In this document: in pieces, positions 51,401 through 60,688 of the stretch
Layout: the number at the start of each line of letters is the position of its first letter
Position numbering within the stretch: position 1 is the first letter of the stretch
NCBI GenBank assembly: GCA_015179125.1
Contig: WHVA01000010.1
Location: 124,001-188,000 of the forward strand
Origin: Gautieria morchelliformis
Taxonomy: Eukaryota; Basidiomycota; Agaricomycetes; Gomphales; Gomphaceae
DNA: 64,000 nt
Direction of reading: 5' to 3'
The notes under the pieces: model-generated
The model's database searches: none
Told to the model about the DNA's origin: nothing
The model's input: the letters and a program-made list of their open reading frames with translations, nothing else
Translations under genes and position numbers: made by a program

Positions 51401-52393
51401 CCGGCCCTACAGGAGCCCAATCGACCCCCATCCTTCACCACTGAGATAGCGGACACGAGGGAGGAGTCGAGGGAGGCTGACCAAACAGACATGTCGGACG
51501 CGAAAGTCTACACTGACGGCTCAGGAGCCGACGGCGGTACAGGGGCGGCGGCAGTTTTATACAAAGAGGGCAGGCGCACCAAGACGCTGAGGTACCACAT
51601 TGGCCCGTTGACTGACCACACTACATACGAGGCAGAGGCAGTGGGGGTGACGCTCGCACTGGAGCTCTTGGCACGGGAAAGAGGTATACGAAAAGCACTG
51701 ATTCTGCTAGACAACCAAGCGGTAGTCCAATCCCTCAACTACGTCAAGCCCCAGCCGGCCCAACATATCCTCCACCAAGCACACGCACTGGCAAACAGGA
51801 TAGCAGCCCCGGCCAGACGACGAGGCACCAGTCTGAAAATAGCCTGGATCTCGGGTCATGACAAAGTGCGTGGCAACGAAGAGGCAGACGAGGAGGCAGG
51901 AAGAGCGGCAAAAGGGGATAGCAGTCAGGCGAGTGAACTACCTGTCTTCCTTGCCACAGGACCACTACCGCGCAGTGTGACTGCTGCGCGCCAATCCTTC
52001 AGATCGGGAATCCGAGGCTTGTGGAGAACGAGATGGACCGCGTCACCGAGATACGCACGTATGGCGCAGATAGATGACAGCCTCCCCTCCAAGAACTACT
52101 ACAGGGACACGGCGGATCTTACCAGGGCGCAAGCTAGTCTGATCACGCAACTGCGCACGGCCCATGTACCGCTCAACAAACATCTATACCGAATCAAGAA
52201 AGCGCCATCCCCCCTATGCCCAGCGTGCGCCGGAGCCGACGAATCAGTCCATCACTTCCTCTTCGACTGCCGGGCCCACGAACATGCCAGGATATCCATC
52301 AGGAGGAGGCTGGGCCGCATATCTAAATCACTGAAGGACCTACTGAGAGACCAAAAGGCGATGAGAGCAACGCTAGCATTCGTGGGATACTAG
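48485..52393 (+). CDS. LINE ORF2: endonuclease, reverse transcriptase and RNase H
   Basis: The 1302-residue enzyme performs target-primed reverse transcription. An apurinic-type endonuclease at residues 10-235 shows LRILQQNLNKSD, LILLQEPYID, VWCGDFNRHHP, RVDNVFC and GTDHVPIHTI. Reverse transcriptase (about 480-760) shows LRKPGKVNYSTPKSYRPIAL, LFLDIEGAFPNAV, NGIGQGDPLSMILYLFYNAD and AVAFVDDTNLF, with FVDD as the catalytic box. RNase H (about 1000-1140) has KVYTDGSGADGGTGAAAV, TYEAEAVGVTLAL, ILLDNQAVVQSL and WISGHDKVRGNEEADEEAG, so all four acidic residues appear kept. The C-terminus has a CCHC motif (CPACAGADESVHHFLFDC). EN-RT-RNase H order is that of fungal Tad1-type LINEs. No stop or frameshift was seen. 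The ATG overlaps the ORF1 stop by one base. Confidence 0.92.
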   Translation: MSYTIEPAPRRLRILQQNLNKSDKAQYDLINSSIHKEWDLILLQEPYIDTLGNTRANHNWHVLYPSSHLTDNTTKRSIILVNTALNTNTWKQLAYTHSNDVTVLQLRHALGKITIFNIYNDCRHSETIHHLEQFIDAGRESMLSHDSDAMVWCGDFNRHHPMWDEERNHHLFTTTATTEAEKLISKLADYNMTMALPKRLPTLQSMSTKNWTRVDNVFCTDNMTDSVVKCDTDPRTRGPGTDHVPIHTILDLEVTLDPPAPFHNFRVVDWESFREQLAEQLEHLPDAKELKTTEEFDAAVDALTAAIQDMIEMEVPLSKPVPHSCRWWSKELSDLKKKKNKLNSLSYRYHTIADHPSHEDLRQISEKYGAAIKDAKTQHWSDYLDDLADDLLWSANRYITNPATDGGRSRIPTLETTGPDGTTHRAESNEEKSQALATVFFPPKPMPPQSFDNHSYPRRVNYHFQLHEEQLRRQVAKLRPHKAPGDDGIPNIVLKEVIDLIAGHLLWIYRAAFSLGTYSVRWKSWVTVVVLRKPGKVNYSTPKSYRPIALYNTMGKLLTAIVTEDMVHLTEKHHLLPANHFGGRPGRTTTDALHLIVNKIKGAWRRKKVAVMLFLDIEGAFPNAVTSRLLHNMRKRRAPEEYVSFVERMLTDRRTRLKFDGYMSDWVPIDNGIGQGDPLSMILYLFYNADLIEVASEKGQAAVAFVDDTNLFAEGDSYDEAYDSLGRILLKAGGAKDWTEAHHSRFEKSKFAIVCFSRRRVPDNDRPGKTKPEPRPDFTYEGTAVQPQEAHKFLGVLLDEELRWRTQAAKAVAKAVKWTLLFCRLAKPSTGVRAKYMRQLYTTVAIPKLTYAADVWFTPVQRRAGKKRASGSVGVVRKLTTVQRMATIAITGAMKTTATDILEAHANVLPIELLLLYVCYRAATCMVTLPASHPLAKPVKTCAVRLVRRHPSPIHVLLHTFGLKPGDFETITPALQEPNRPPSFTTEIADTREESREADQTDMSDAKVYTDGSGADGGTGAAAVLYKEGRRTKTLRYHIGPLTDHTTYEAEAVGVTLALELLARERGIRKALILLDNQAVVQSLNYVKPQPAQHILHQAHALANRIAAPARRRGTSLKIAWISGHDKVRGNEEADEEAGRAAKGDSSQASELPVFLATGPLPRSVTAARQSFRSGIRGLWRTRWTASPRYARMAQIDDSLPSKNYYRDTADLTRAQASLITQLRTAHVPLNKHLYRIKKAPSPLCPACAGADESVHHFLFDCRAHEHARISIRRRLGRISKSLKDLLRDQKAMRATLAFVGY

Positions 52394-53027
52394 GAGATTG
52401 AGCGCGGTGTTCGGTGATGTAACCCCTTCTCCCACTCAGGATAAGCCTTAGATGACTGCAGATGGCCGGAGCGAGCAAATCAAGGAAACAAACGATGTTA
52501 GATCTCTGCTACCATACCACATGCACACTCCACTCTATCAAGCCCATGCCCACAAGCCCCAAAGCACAAAAACCCCAGAATACCCTGCCCACACCTCAGA
52601 CTCGCGCACCGACAAGAGCCGGACTCGACGCAGCGGGATGAAGTCGGACGGCCCACGACTGGTATCTCAAGACCCAATCAAGACCACCGGACGAAGCCAC
52701 CTTCTACCTACGACTGCGGCGCTCCTTTTTGTCGTGCCAGCCCGCTTCGGCGGCCAAGCACTTATGAAGCCAGACCCAACCACACGACACCAACAAACAG
52801 GAGAACGACAGTACCACACCTCACCTCACCAACAGCGTGGGATGGCAAACACCTCCGAGGGGGGTGGGCCGACGGGGGGAAGGCCCGTCGTCGGTGCGGC
52901 CATCAGCGCGAGGGCGCAGAGAGCCGGGAGACCCAGGGAGAGAGGGGAAAGGCCCGTGCTCACCGTAGGTAGATACCGTGTAACGACCATCATAGGCATA
53001 TGGCCTGCGGTCGAATAAAATGATGAG

Positions 53028-53058
<31 letters not shown>
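52394..53058 (+). other. LINE 3' region with a long open frame and poly-A tail
   Basis: This is the 3' untranslated region by position. It nevertheless contains an uninterrupted ATG-started frame of 188 codons (52452-53018), Pro/Thr/Arg-rich, whose stop TAA is part of the AATAAA at 53014. Around 52858-52960 GC-rich segments such as GGGAAGGCCCGTC could fold and may be the signal the reverse transcriptase recognises. The tail is a pure A run. Confidence 0.6.
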
Positions 53059-53061
<3 letters not shown>

Positions 53062-53662
53062 GGCACTGGCAAAATCAAAGGAAGACATGGCGACATACTA
53101 TAATCGCCGACGCGAGCCAGCACCTACATTTTCACCGGGTGACAAGGTTTACCTTGATGCAAGTGATATACACACCACCCATCCTTCGAAAAAGCTAGCT
53201 TATCGGCGACTTGGCCTCTACATTGTCGAACGCCAAGTTGGGTCACAAGCCTACCGTCTCCGCCTCCCGAGGTCTCTGAGTCGCCTCCACCCCATTTTCC
53301 CTGTCATTAAGCTCACTCCTGCCCCATCCGATCCAATCCTGGGTCGGCGACCATCACCACCACCTCCACCCATCCTTAGAGAGGGCGATGAGCACTTTGA
53401 AGTCGAACAGGTGTTAGACAGTCACATGCGAGCAAATCGCCTCCAGTTCCTCACCAAGTGGAAGGGGTATGGCTATGAAGAGAATTCTTGGGAAAATCAG
53501 GGCGATGTCCAAGCTCCTGACCTCATTGCCGACTTCTACTGTTCACATCCAGGTGCCCCTCATTGCATTTGCTCCTTGGAGGCTGTCACCTTTCAGAATC
53601 GCATCCCTGTTCCACCAGTGGGACTTCATGCGTCGGGTCGCCGCATTCTAAAGGGGGGGTGA
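53059..53662 (+). pseudogene. LTR-E gypsy (E1): integrase end and chromodomain
   Basis: After the LINE target repeat the frame runs ALAKSKEDMATYYNRRREPA, PTFSPGDKVYLDASDIHTTH, RLHPIFPVIKLTP and a chromodomain (about 53394-53505: HFEVEQVLDSHMRANRLQFL, WKGYGYEENSW), ending GRRILKGG with TGA (53660-53662) at the polypurine tract. From 53087 on no stop is seen. The upstream part is only the stub at 46397-46439. Confidence 0.85.
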
Positions 53663-54144
53663 TGTCAGGGGAACACCAATCGCACACTGCTTTATCACAT
53701 GCATTATCGCATGCATTATCGCTGTGCCCATTATCACACGCACTATCGCGTGCATTATCACTGTGCCCATTATCGCACACATTATCACAGCGTGTTGTTG
53801 GTGGCCCCTGAGCTTCTCCTAGCCTTTGGAATCCTTCTGTCTTGTGTTCCGTTTATTTCCCTTCCTGTTCCAGCCCCTTCCGACATCATTCCTTCCTTAT
53901 CTGTCCAGCCCTGTTATCGCTGGTGTGATTGCTTATGTAACTCAGGCATTCGGTGATCAGGCTAGCATGCCCGAGTTTACTTATAGTTGTAGTTAGGTGG
54001 AGAAGGGGTTCCTTAGAGTCTTCTCTTTGGATCCTCCTTCACCAGGTATGTCTGTGTCCTGTATATAGTTCTCTATCTTACTTTGGATCCCCCTTCGCCA
54101 GTTAGCTGCTTGAGTGTAGAGCGTCTGCCTAGGTTTCCCTTATA
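53663..54144 (+). repeat. LTR-E, 3' LTR of E1
   Basis: The 482-bp LTR starts TGTCAGGGGAACACC after the polypurine tract aaggggggg and ends TTTCCCTTATA. Its start and end resemble LTR-C (TGTCAGGGGA..., CCCTTACA), so families C and E are related. U3 begins with variable repeats of CATTATCGC and TGTGCCCATTATC (53690-53790). The minus copy is 60237-60688. Confidence 0.85.
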
Positions 54145-55485
54145 GCACTGTGGAAACCAATGATTGGGTCATGCATGGTTTTGTGGCCTCAGGAGCATAG
54201 TGGGCTGGGGAATTTACTTGAAGGATATCTTCAAAGTCTCGTGTGGCAAGCTTTTTCATTTCAGACACATCGTTAGAGAAGCGGCGGATGGTATCGCATC
54301 CAAAGCTTTAAGGTTGGCACCGCACAGAAACTATGGGATAGCTCAGGTACTAGGGATGGTATATCAAATATGGAACGCACCGCTTATTCAGTTTGTGGAC
54401 CTTATCAGGAGATAGCGCATTCAGCAGCCAGATTAGGTGCGTGAATACCACTTTCTAAATGCCCAGTTCAACTTCATGCATAATATCCACAGGGAAAACC
54501 TGGTATTCGTTGAAGGATGGTGCAGTGATCCTGCTAGATAAGGTGTTCTTCCAACCCAGAACGTGTCGAGTGGCAGTTAGAGATGGCATGTGATGGCAAA
54601 TGCACAGGGGCTCACTTCTGTGGGTACTCGTGACTGCTCTTTGAGCAGATCCTCGACAGCCTTGCTATTGACACCATATCCCGTTTTGTCATAGATCAGT
54701 TGACGAGCCAAAAGGATGTCACCCCTGAGCAGGTGCGTGTCTGCTTGTGCTTGTGTCTCTCACCTCACCCGATCCCTTTTTTTCCCCAAGGTGGCAAATT
54801 TCCTTTTTGCGAACCAAGCAGCGCGGACAGGGACACGTGCCTTTTTCCCTCAAGGACAGCATCAACATTTTTTCTGGATAATCGGCAGAGTAGGTCATGA
54901 GGTGCAGGTAAATCCTCCTTTGAATCCCATCGGCACACATGACAACAATTCCATGCTTGTAGGCCTCCACGAAGTCATCGTTGAGCAGCAGTGCCCATAC
55001 TGCCTGGATGAATTCACGGCGGCAATGAGTGAGCAATGGACCAGACCCAGCCTTACCTCCACAAATATGCCGTATGAAATCTTGTATAGCATCGGGAAGC
55101 TAGTGCATCATGAGTTTCCAGGTAAGTATGCCTTTATCACCCGCTGAAAAATGTCACCCATCAACAGTATGTACACCCAATGTTCGCAGGGATTTGAATT
55201 GGGCTTACATCGAAACCACTTGGCCATATTCCCAGGGAATGCATATATGGGCCACAGCTTGGCTGTGCCAAACTGTGCAAGGTGCATGGAGTCTGACCAC
55301 ACCATAATCGCCACCACTACTTTCTCCAACTTGCAGCCTGGGGCCGCAAATTGTGGATTAACATCAACATCTCCAAGTTGCTGTCCAACCCAGCATGTAT
55401 CACGTACACCCTCGACTATGTTAATGCAACCAGATGCTTCAACAGAGAACATTAAGCACCGCCAGCACCAGAAAGATAGACACAT
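54145..55485 (-). pseudogene. Plavaka-like DNA transposase, central region
   Basis: Minus-strand pieces in order: VVAIMVWSDSMHLAQFGTAK then LWPIYAFPGNMAKWFRCKPN (55320-55170), VMCADGIQRRIYLHLMTYSA then DYPEKMLMLSLREKGTCPCP and RCLVRKK (54960-54780), LLARQLIYDKTGYGVNS and VEDLLKEQSRVPT, VDIMHEVELGI-KVVFTHLI (54500-54440), and DTIRRFSNDVSEMKKLATRD then FEDIL (54290-54220). I recognise each as a conserved block of Agaricomycete Plavaka-type transposases (the SSDKT-FGN block; YSADYPEKV...CPCPRC; DLLHEFELG; TIRRFSNNVSEMKKLAARDF). Introns and stops separate them. E1 cuts it at 54144; the C-terminal region is at 44.5-45.65 kb. Confidence 0.75.
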
Positions 55486-55789
55486 GTGACAATAGCTAAC
55501 ATGACTGCCTCCCCACTCCTCTCCCCCAGAATAGCCCCTAAAGCCTAGCGTACCATCCCATCCCAAGCCACTCGCACGACCACGACACTCCAAGATCGCA
55601 GCCCAACCCCCGCTCACATGCTGCACCCATGTCAGCAATTCCCTGCAGCCCCGCTCCCCACCCCACATGCACATGCCCCCATGCACACACCTGCATGCAC
55701 CCGCATGCACACGCTGATGCATAGCACACACCGCTCGCACCCCTTTCTCCACTCTCTTGCTTTACCATGGATAATTTCATAGACAGAAA
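55486..55789. other. C-rich low-complexity stretch between transposase and C3
   Basis: About 300 bp are rich in CCC and CACAC on the plus strand (ACATGCACATGCCCCCATGC near 55667). No gene is recognised. It may be a large intron or spacer of the transposase relic. Confidence 0.4.
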
Positions 55790-56900
55790 GGACAAGGCGG
55801 AGATATTGCTCTAGCTCCTGATTGACCTGTTCCATCTGTCCATCACCCTGGGGATGGTAAGCTGTGGTGGCAGCCAGCTTTATTCCAAGCAGGTGATAGA
55901 GCTCCCATGTCAATTCCACGACAAACTGCAGACCTTGGTCAGAAATGACTTGCTTGGGGAGCCCATGCAACTTCCAGACATGTGCAAGGAACAGGCGGGC
56001 CACTCCGAGGGCCATGATTGTCATGTGCATCAGAATGAAGTGGGACACCTTGCTTACTGATTCCATGACATTCATGATTGCATCATAGCTGTGAGACTCC
56101 GGGAGTTCAACAAAGAAGTCAACACTGATGGTGTCCCAGCGGGATTCCAGAATCAGGAGTGGAACCGGCTCTCCGATGGGTGGATGCCGCTGTGCTTTGG
56201 TCCGGAGGCAAAGGTCACACGTCTTCATGCACTGTCCAATGTAGCGGGACATCTGAGGCCACCAGTAGTTCCGAGCCAATAACTCCAGCATCTTCCACCT
56301 GCCAGCGTGCCCTGCAACCCATGTGTCATGGAGTTGGGACACGATGTGGCAGCAGAGATCTGCCCCATCCAGAACATAGACCTTGCCCCTGAAGTGGAGC
56401 AACCCATCATGTTCTGACCACTCCGCCACCTGCACGGACTGTGAGTGCCCTTTCCACATCTCCTCCACCACCTTCACCACCAATTCCTCCTTCTCTCCAT
56501 TCCAGTACTGCCTCTGGATGTCCTGGAGCATTTCCGCTTCTGCCCCAACTGCAGTCACTCGTTCAAGGGCGCAGATTGCAAAGAGGCTTGGGTGGAGCAA
56601 TGTCATGTCAGCATTGTCTCCGCTTCCGCTTCCATGATCCACACGGCGGGATAGGGCATCAGGCTTGCCCATGGTGTGGCCGGGGCAGTGATGGAGCATG
56701 AAGTTGAACTGGGACAGGTGTAGGGACCACCATGCTTGTTGTTGGTTCAATTTCTTGGACATGCGGAAGTACTCAAGGTTCTTGTGGTCTGTCCAGATAT
56801 CGAACGGGCACAGAGCACCCTCAAGGAAGTGTCGCCACTCCTCCAGCACTCAGATGATTGCCAGCATTTCCTTGTCCTGGATCTCATAGTTCTGCTCCAC
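55790..56900 (-). pseudogene. C3 RNase H end and integrase
   Basis: The frame from 56849 gives LEEWRHFLEGALCPFDIWTD, KNLEYFRMSKKLNQQQAWWS, the zinc domain with CDLCLRTKAQRHPP, and a DDE core with SVDFFVELPESHSYDAIMNV, ISDQGLQFVVELTWELYHLL and [12 protein letters not shown]. It then leaves the family sequence (VLSVYEIIHG) near 55800. This frame is open for about 1 kb in spite of heavy substitution. Confidence 0.85.
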
Positions 56901-57300
56901 TGTCAGGGGACACCCTGTTTTCCATTTCCAGTTCCGACTCCATTTCCGACTCCGCTTCCTATTCCGATTCCACCTCCGCTTCCGCTTTCAGAAATGATTC
57001 CACTTCTAGCAGAACTTCCACCAGTTCTGTTCGCTTTGCCAATTCCACTCCACTTTCCGACTTCTGCTCTCGGAACAGTGTCGGAAGTCAAGCGACTCAT
57101 GTAGTGGGTGGCATCAAGGGTCGATAAAGGGTCAGGGGGATGCAGGGTTGATGGCGGGTGCCAAGTGTTGTCCCTGGCTGCGCAGCATAGTATAATACAG
57201 GCTCGCTGACATTGGGGGTCCTTAGACTTTTCTCTGTGGATTTCCCCTTGTCAGTTGTGTGGTAGTGTGATCTCCACAACCAGCTAAGGTTGCCCTTACA
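56901..57300 (+). mobile_element. Solo LTR-C in C3
   Basis: The 400-bp LTR in plus orientation has perfect TSD tccac at 56896-56900 and 57301-57305. It runs from TGTCAGGGGACACC to GGTTGCCCTTACA. Like the 3' LTR of C1 it has only one GGATTTCC block. It shows family C transposed into its own relative. Confidence 0.92.
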
Positions 57301-58232
57301 TCCACCAGACTAAGGCTTTTGGAGAAGAAGGCAATCAGATGCCACCTCCCACCATCTTCCGACGACTGCTGTGACAAGACCACTCCAGTGGCTGCATCGG
57401 AAGAATCCACTTCAACTCGATAAGGGAGAGAGTCATCGGGAAAGATCAGGACCAGGGCAGAAGTGATCAGCTCATTGAGTTTGTCAAAGGAGGCCTGTTC
57501 CAGCTCCCCCCACCACCATCGAACGTCCTTCTTGGTGAGGTCAAAGAGGGCACGGGCATGGCAGGAGAAGTCCTTGATGAACCACCGGTAGAAATTGATG
57601 AACCCGATGAAGGACTGGACTTCTTTCTTGTTTAGTGGCATAGGCCATTCTGACACACCGGAAACCTTGACTGTGTCCATCTCCACCATTCCTTCCAACA
57701 CAATCACCCCAGGATACTCTATTCGTGTCCGCTCAAATTTACACTTCTCTGGCTTGAGACACAGGTTGTACTCCCGGAGCCATTCTAGCACTCTCGGCAC
57801 GATCTCCCGATGTTCCAGCAGTGTTTTTGTGAAGGTGAGGATGTCATCAAGGTAGACGTAGACGGCCCCTTCCGCTATCATGTCACGGAAGATGTCATTC
57901 ATCATCGTCTGGAAGGTGGCAGGACTGTTGGTGAGGCCAAAGAACATGACCTGTGGCTCAAAGAGTATTCAGTTGGTGCGGAATGTGGCCTTCCACTCAT
58001 CTCCCTCATGGATCCGAACATTGTTGAAACCCCAGCAGACATCCAGCTTAGTGAAGTACCTTGCACCGTGGAGTTGTGTGATCAGTTCGGAAATGAGTGG
58101 AATGGGGTACCGGTTCTTGATCATGATCACATTCAAGGCCCAGTAATCCTGCACGAGTCTGAGCGAGCCATCCTTCTTCTTGATGAAGAACACTGGAGAT
58201 GCCATGGGTGACTTGGAGGGGTGGATCCTCAT
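57301..58232 (-). pseudogene. C3 reverse transcriptase
   Basis: RIHPSKSPMASPVFFIKKKD, LVQDYWALNVIMIKNRYPIP and [20 protein letters not shown] (58232-57969) precede a stop. From 57947 come [36 protein letters not shown] with the YLDD catalytic box, then EVQSFIGFINFYRWFIKDFS and the RNase H start VEVDSSDAATGVVLSQQSSE. The solo LTR-C cuts it at 57300. Confidence 0.85.
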
Positions 58233-58346
58233 TGTACAGAGGTTCTCCCCAAGGAATGCATTGAGCTCTACCTGCTCCCTGGGTGACAGTGGGTAGACAT
58301 TACAGTTGGTGGGCTTTCACCCAGGCTCCAACTCAATGGCATTGTC

Positions 58347-59314
58347 CTACAGCTTCCATGGAGGCAGGGCATCAAACAACTCCTTGGAAACATCCTCAAA
58401 CTCCCGCAGGTACCCTGGAATCTCCACCTCCACTTTATCATGCTTCCTGGAGGCTTCTGCGAGGCATTGCAAAATGTTTCCGGTGGCGTGGATGTGTTCA
58501 GCTTCCAGCGGAAGGTTTATGTACAGCAAGCGCTCCCCTTCTGCCAAAGTGTCTTCCAGGCCAAGTCGGATGATGTCAGAGTCGGAGTTGGAGTCAGAAT
58601 AGGAAGTGGGAGCTGGTTCATATTCCACTTCCAAATCCTCTTCTGCAAGCAATGGATGAGGGCCAAAACAACATGTCTGTATGAGCCATTTGGTCTTCCA
58701 CTGCTCCTGACACTCCTTCGGCACTTCCGACCTGCACATGTGACACCTGGTTGGGAATCGACTCATCAGCACCTTCCAAGTCTGCCAGTTAGCTCCAGGT
58801 TGTGCTCCTGCAGCCAGGTAAACCCAAGGATGATGTCTTGCTTCCCCAGGCTGGTGACTGCAAAGGAAGTGCATTCCGTGTGTCCATCGTAGCGGAGAAT
58901 TGTATCTACTATTTCCGTGATGGACCCCGCCTCGTTAGGGCTTCCATCCACATTAGACACCAGGATTGCACGTTGCAACTTCCGTGTGGTCAGTCGGTTC
59001 CATTCCACATAGTCCCAGTCCATAAACTGACTGGTGGCCCCGCAGTCAACAAGTGCGGGTCCAGATTTGACTTCCGCTGTGTCCATTGTCTGGATCTTGA
59101 CCAGTGACTTGGGGCCAAGGGTGGCAGCAACAACATAGCATTTTGGGAGGGGTCTCTCCCAAGGGCAGATGCAGAGTGGGCGGGATGTCGGACTTGGCTT
59201 TTGTGTGACTTTATCTGGTGGGTCTGCATGAAGTGAAGGGAGTGGGGGTTTCTCATTCTCTACTTCAAGACAGGCAACCCGGTTATGTACAGACATCAGG
59301 GGCACACATCTCAC
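58347..59314 (-). pseudogene. C3 protease and linker
   Basis: The protease core ALVDCGATSQFMDWDYV and IILGFTWLQEHN are present from about 59075 to 58785. The Asp-Cys-Gly triplet is as in C2. The linker (DTLAEGERLLYINLPLEAEH, FEDVSKELFDALPPWKL) lies in a shifted frame (58874-58347). It is non-functional because of the shift and the truncated surroundings. Confidence 0.8.
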
Positions 59315-60236
59315 CTGCTGTGCGTCACAAAATCCGATGCATCTTCCACTTCCAACACACCATGTTCCGCATTTTCAGAACTGTCTTCTGCAGTGGGCAC
59401 TCTGCTTATGTCTGCCAGTGCAAGGAACTCTGGAAGGAGCTCGAGTTTTTCCTCCGTTGTCATAAGCCAGATGTCGAAGGCTTGGGGGCACTTGCGGGCA
59501 TAGTGGCCTGGCTGCTGGCAGCGGATGCAGGTGACGGTTGGGTTGCCTTTTCCCCGCATGCGGTCAACATCCATTGGGGCAGTGCCACTCTTCGAAGGAG
59601 GGGGGCTAGGGTTCCGAGCAGGGGCAGGCGGAACAACCGTCAGAAATATCTTCCACACCAGAATGAATACTGCTCCGGGTTTTGGCACAGGTGGAGTAGG
59701 ACAAGTGGAACTATGTGTCATGTTCCAGCTCATCTCCACAAAGGCCTCATTTGCTTCCCTGTTTTGGGACACCATTTGTGCAGCTTGGTACCACCCTTCC
59801 AGGTCATCGAAATCCAAAGCTCCATCCCCAAGCAGTGTGACTTGGTTCTGGAGTGTCAGATTGAGTCCTTGTCAGAATTTGATGATGGTCTTGTCATCAT
59901 CATACTCTGCAAGGTCGATGAGCTCCTGGAAGTGATCAATGTAGTCATCGACTGGATCCTTGGCCTGGTACCAGCTGGTCCCCTCGAGGCTCATAAGGGC
60001 TGTGAGTTGCTCGTTTTTCAGGCAGAACTGGTCAGAAAAGGTTTTCTCAAAGGTGTCCCAGTCCCAGAAGTAGTTGCCCTTGCCCTTTGCTTCATATCGG
60101 ATCACCTTGTTTGCAAAATGGGCTGCATGGTCCAACTTGAAAAAGGACAATGCCCAGTGAATCCGAGCATGGTTGTTCAGAAAGAGGTCTCCAACAATTG
60201 TGAAGTAGATGCTGCATGTGTTGAAGAATGTGTGTC
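59311..60236 (-). pseudogene. C3 gag, truncated
   Basis: The frame 60150-59872 gives MSFFKLDHAAHFANKVIRYE, KGNYFWDWDTFEKTFSDQFC and DPVDDYIDHFQELIDLAEYD. The frame 59817-59311 gives the Pro-rich linker and the knuckle CIRCQQPGHYARKC, then MTTEEKLELLPEFLALADIS. The N-terminus is cut by the abutting LTR-E at 60237, just after the homologue of FNTCSIYFAIV. Confidence 0.82.
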
Positions 60237-60688
60237 TATAAGGGCAACCTGGGCAGACACTCTACACTCAAGCGGCGAACTGGCGAAGGGGGATCCAAAG
60301 TGAGATAGAGAACTATATACAGGACATAGACACACCTGGCGAAGGGGAATCCAAAGAGAAAACTCTAAGGAACCCCTTTGCCACCTAACTACGACTATAA
60401 GCAAATGCGGGCATGCCAGCCCGATCACCGAATGCCCGAGTTACATGAGCAATCATGCCAGCGATAACAGGGCTGGACAGATAAGGAAGGAATGATGTTG
60501 GAAGGGGCCGGAACAGGAAGGGAAATAAATGGAACACAAGACAGAAGGATGCTAAAGGCTAGGAGAAGCTCAGGGGCCACCAACAACACACTGCGATGAT
60601 GCAGTGTGCGGCCACGCACAGTGCGATCATACACAGTGCGATCATGCAGTGCGATCATGCACAGTGTGTGATTGGTGTTCCCCTGACA
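60237..60688 (-). repeat. LTR-E, 3' LTR of E2
   Basis: The 452-bp LTR, read on the minus strand, starts TGTCAGGGGAACACC after the polypurine tract gaggggggg and ends GGTTGCCCTTATA. It matches 53663-54144 except in the U3 repeat array (60598-60668, units such as CATGCAGTGCGATCATGCAC), which has a different length and motif order. Confidence 0.86.

Larger units (their letters stand above)
46440..53058 (+). mobile_element. Complete LINE (Tad1-type) with long TSD and poly-A tail
   Basis: The 6.6-kb element has a 138-bp 5' leader, ORF1 (46578-48485), ORF2 (48485-52393), a 0.6-kb 3' region with AATAAA at 53014 and a poly-A run to 53058. The target GTCGGCACTGG, or 14 bp counting AAA, is present on both sides (46426-46439 and 53059-53069). 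It inserted in the integrase of an LTR-E gypsy. Both reading frames are open over their whole length, so this is the most likely recently active element of the window. Confidence 0.93.
55790..60236 (-). mobile_element. Element C3: old Ty3/gypsy related to family C, truncated at both ends
   Basis: Reading leftwards from 60236 the order is gag, protease, reverse transcriptase, RNase H and integrase, ending at EQYLRL near 55815 without chromodomain or LTR. It is split by a solo LTR-C at 56901-57300. At 60237 the end of an LTR-E abuts it, so the rest of gag and the 5' LTR should lie beyond the window. The protein is similar to C1/C2 but with very many Arg to Gln, Trp, Cys or His changes. Confidence 0.88.
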
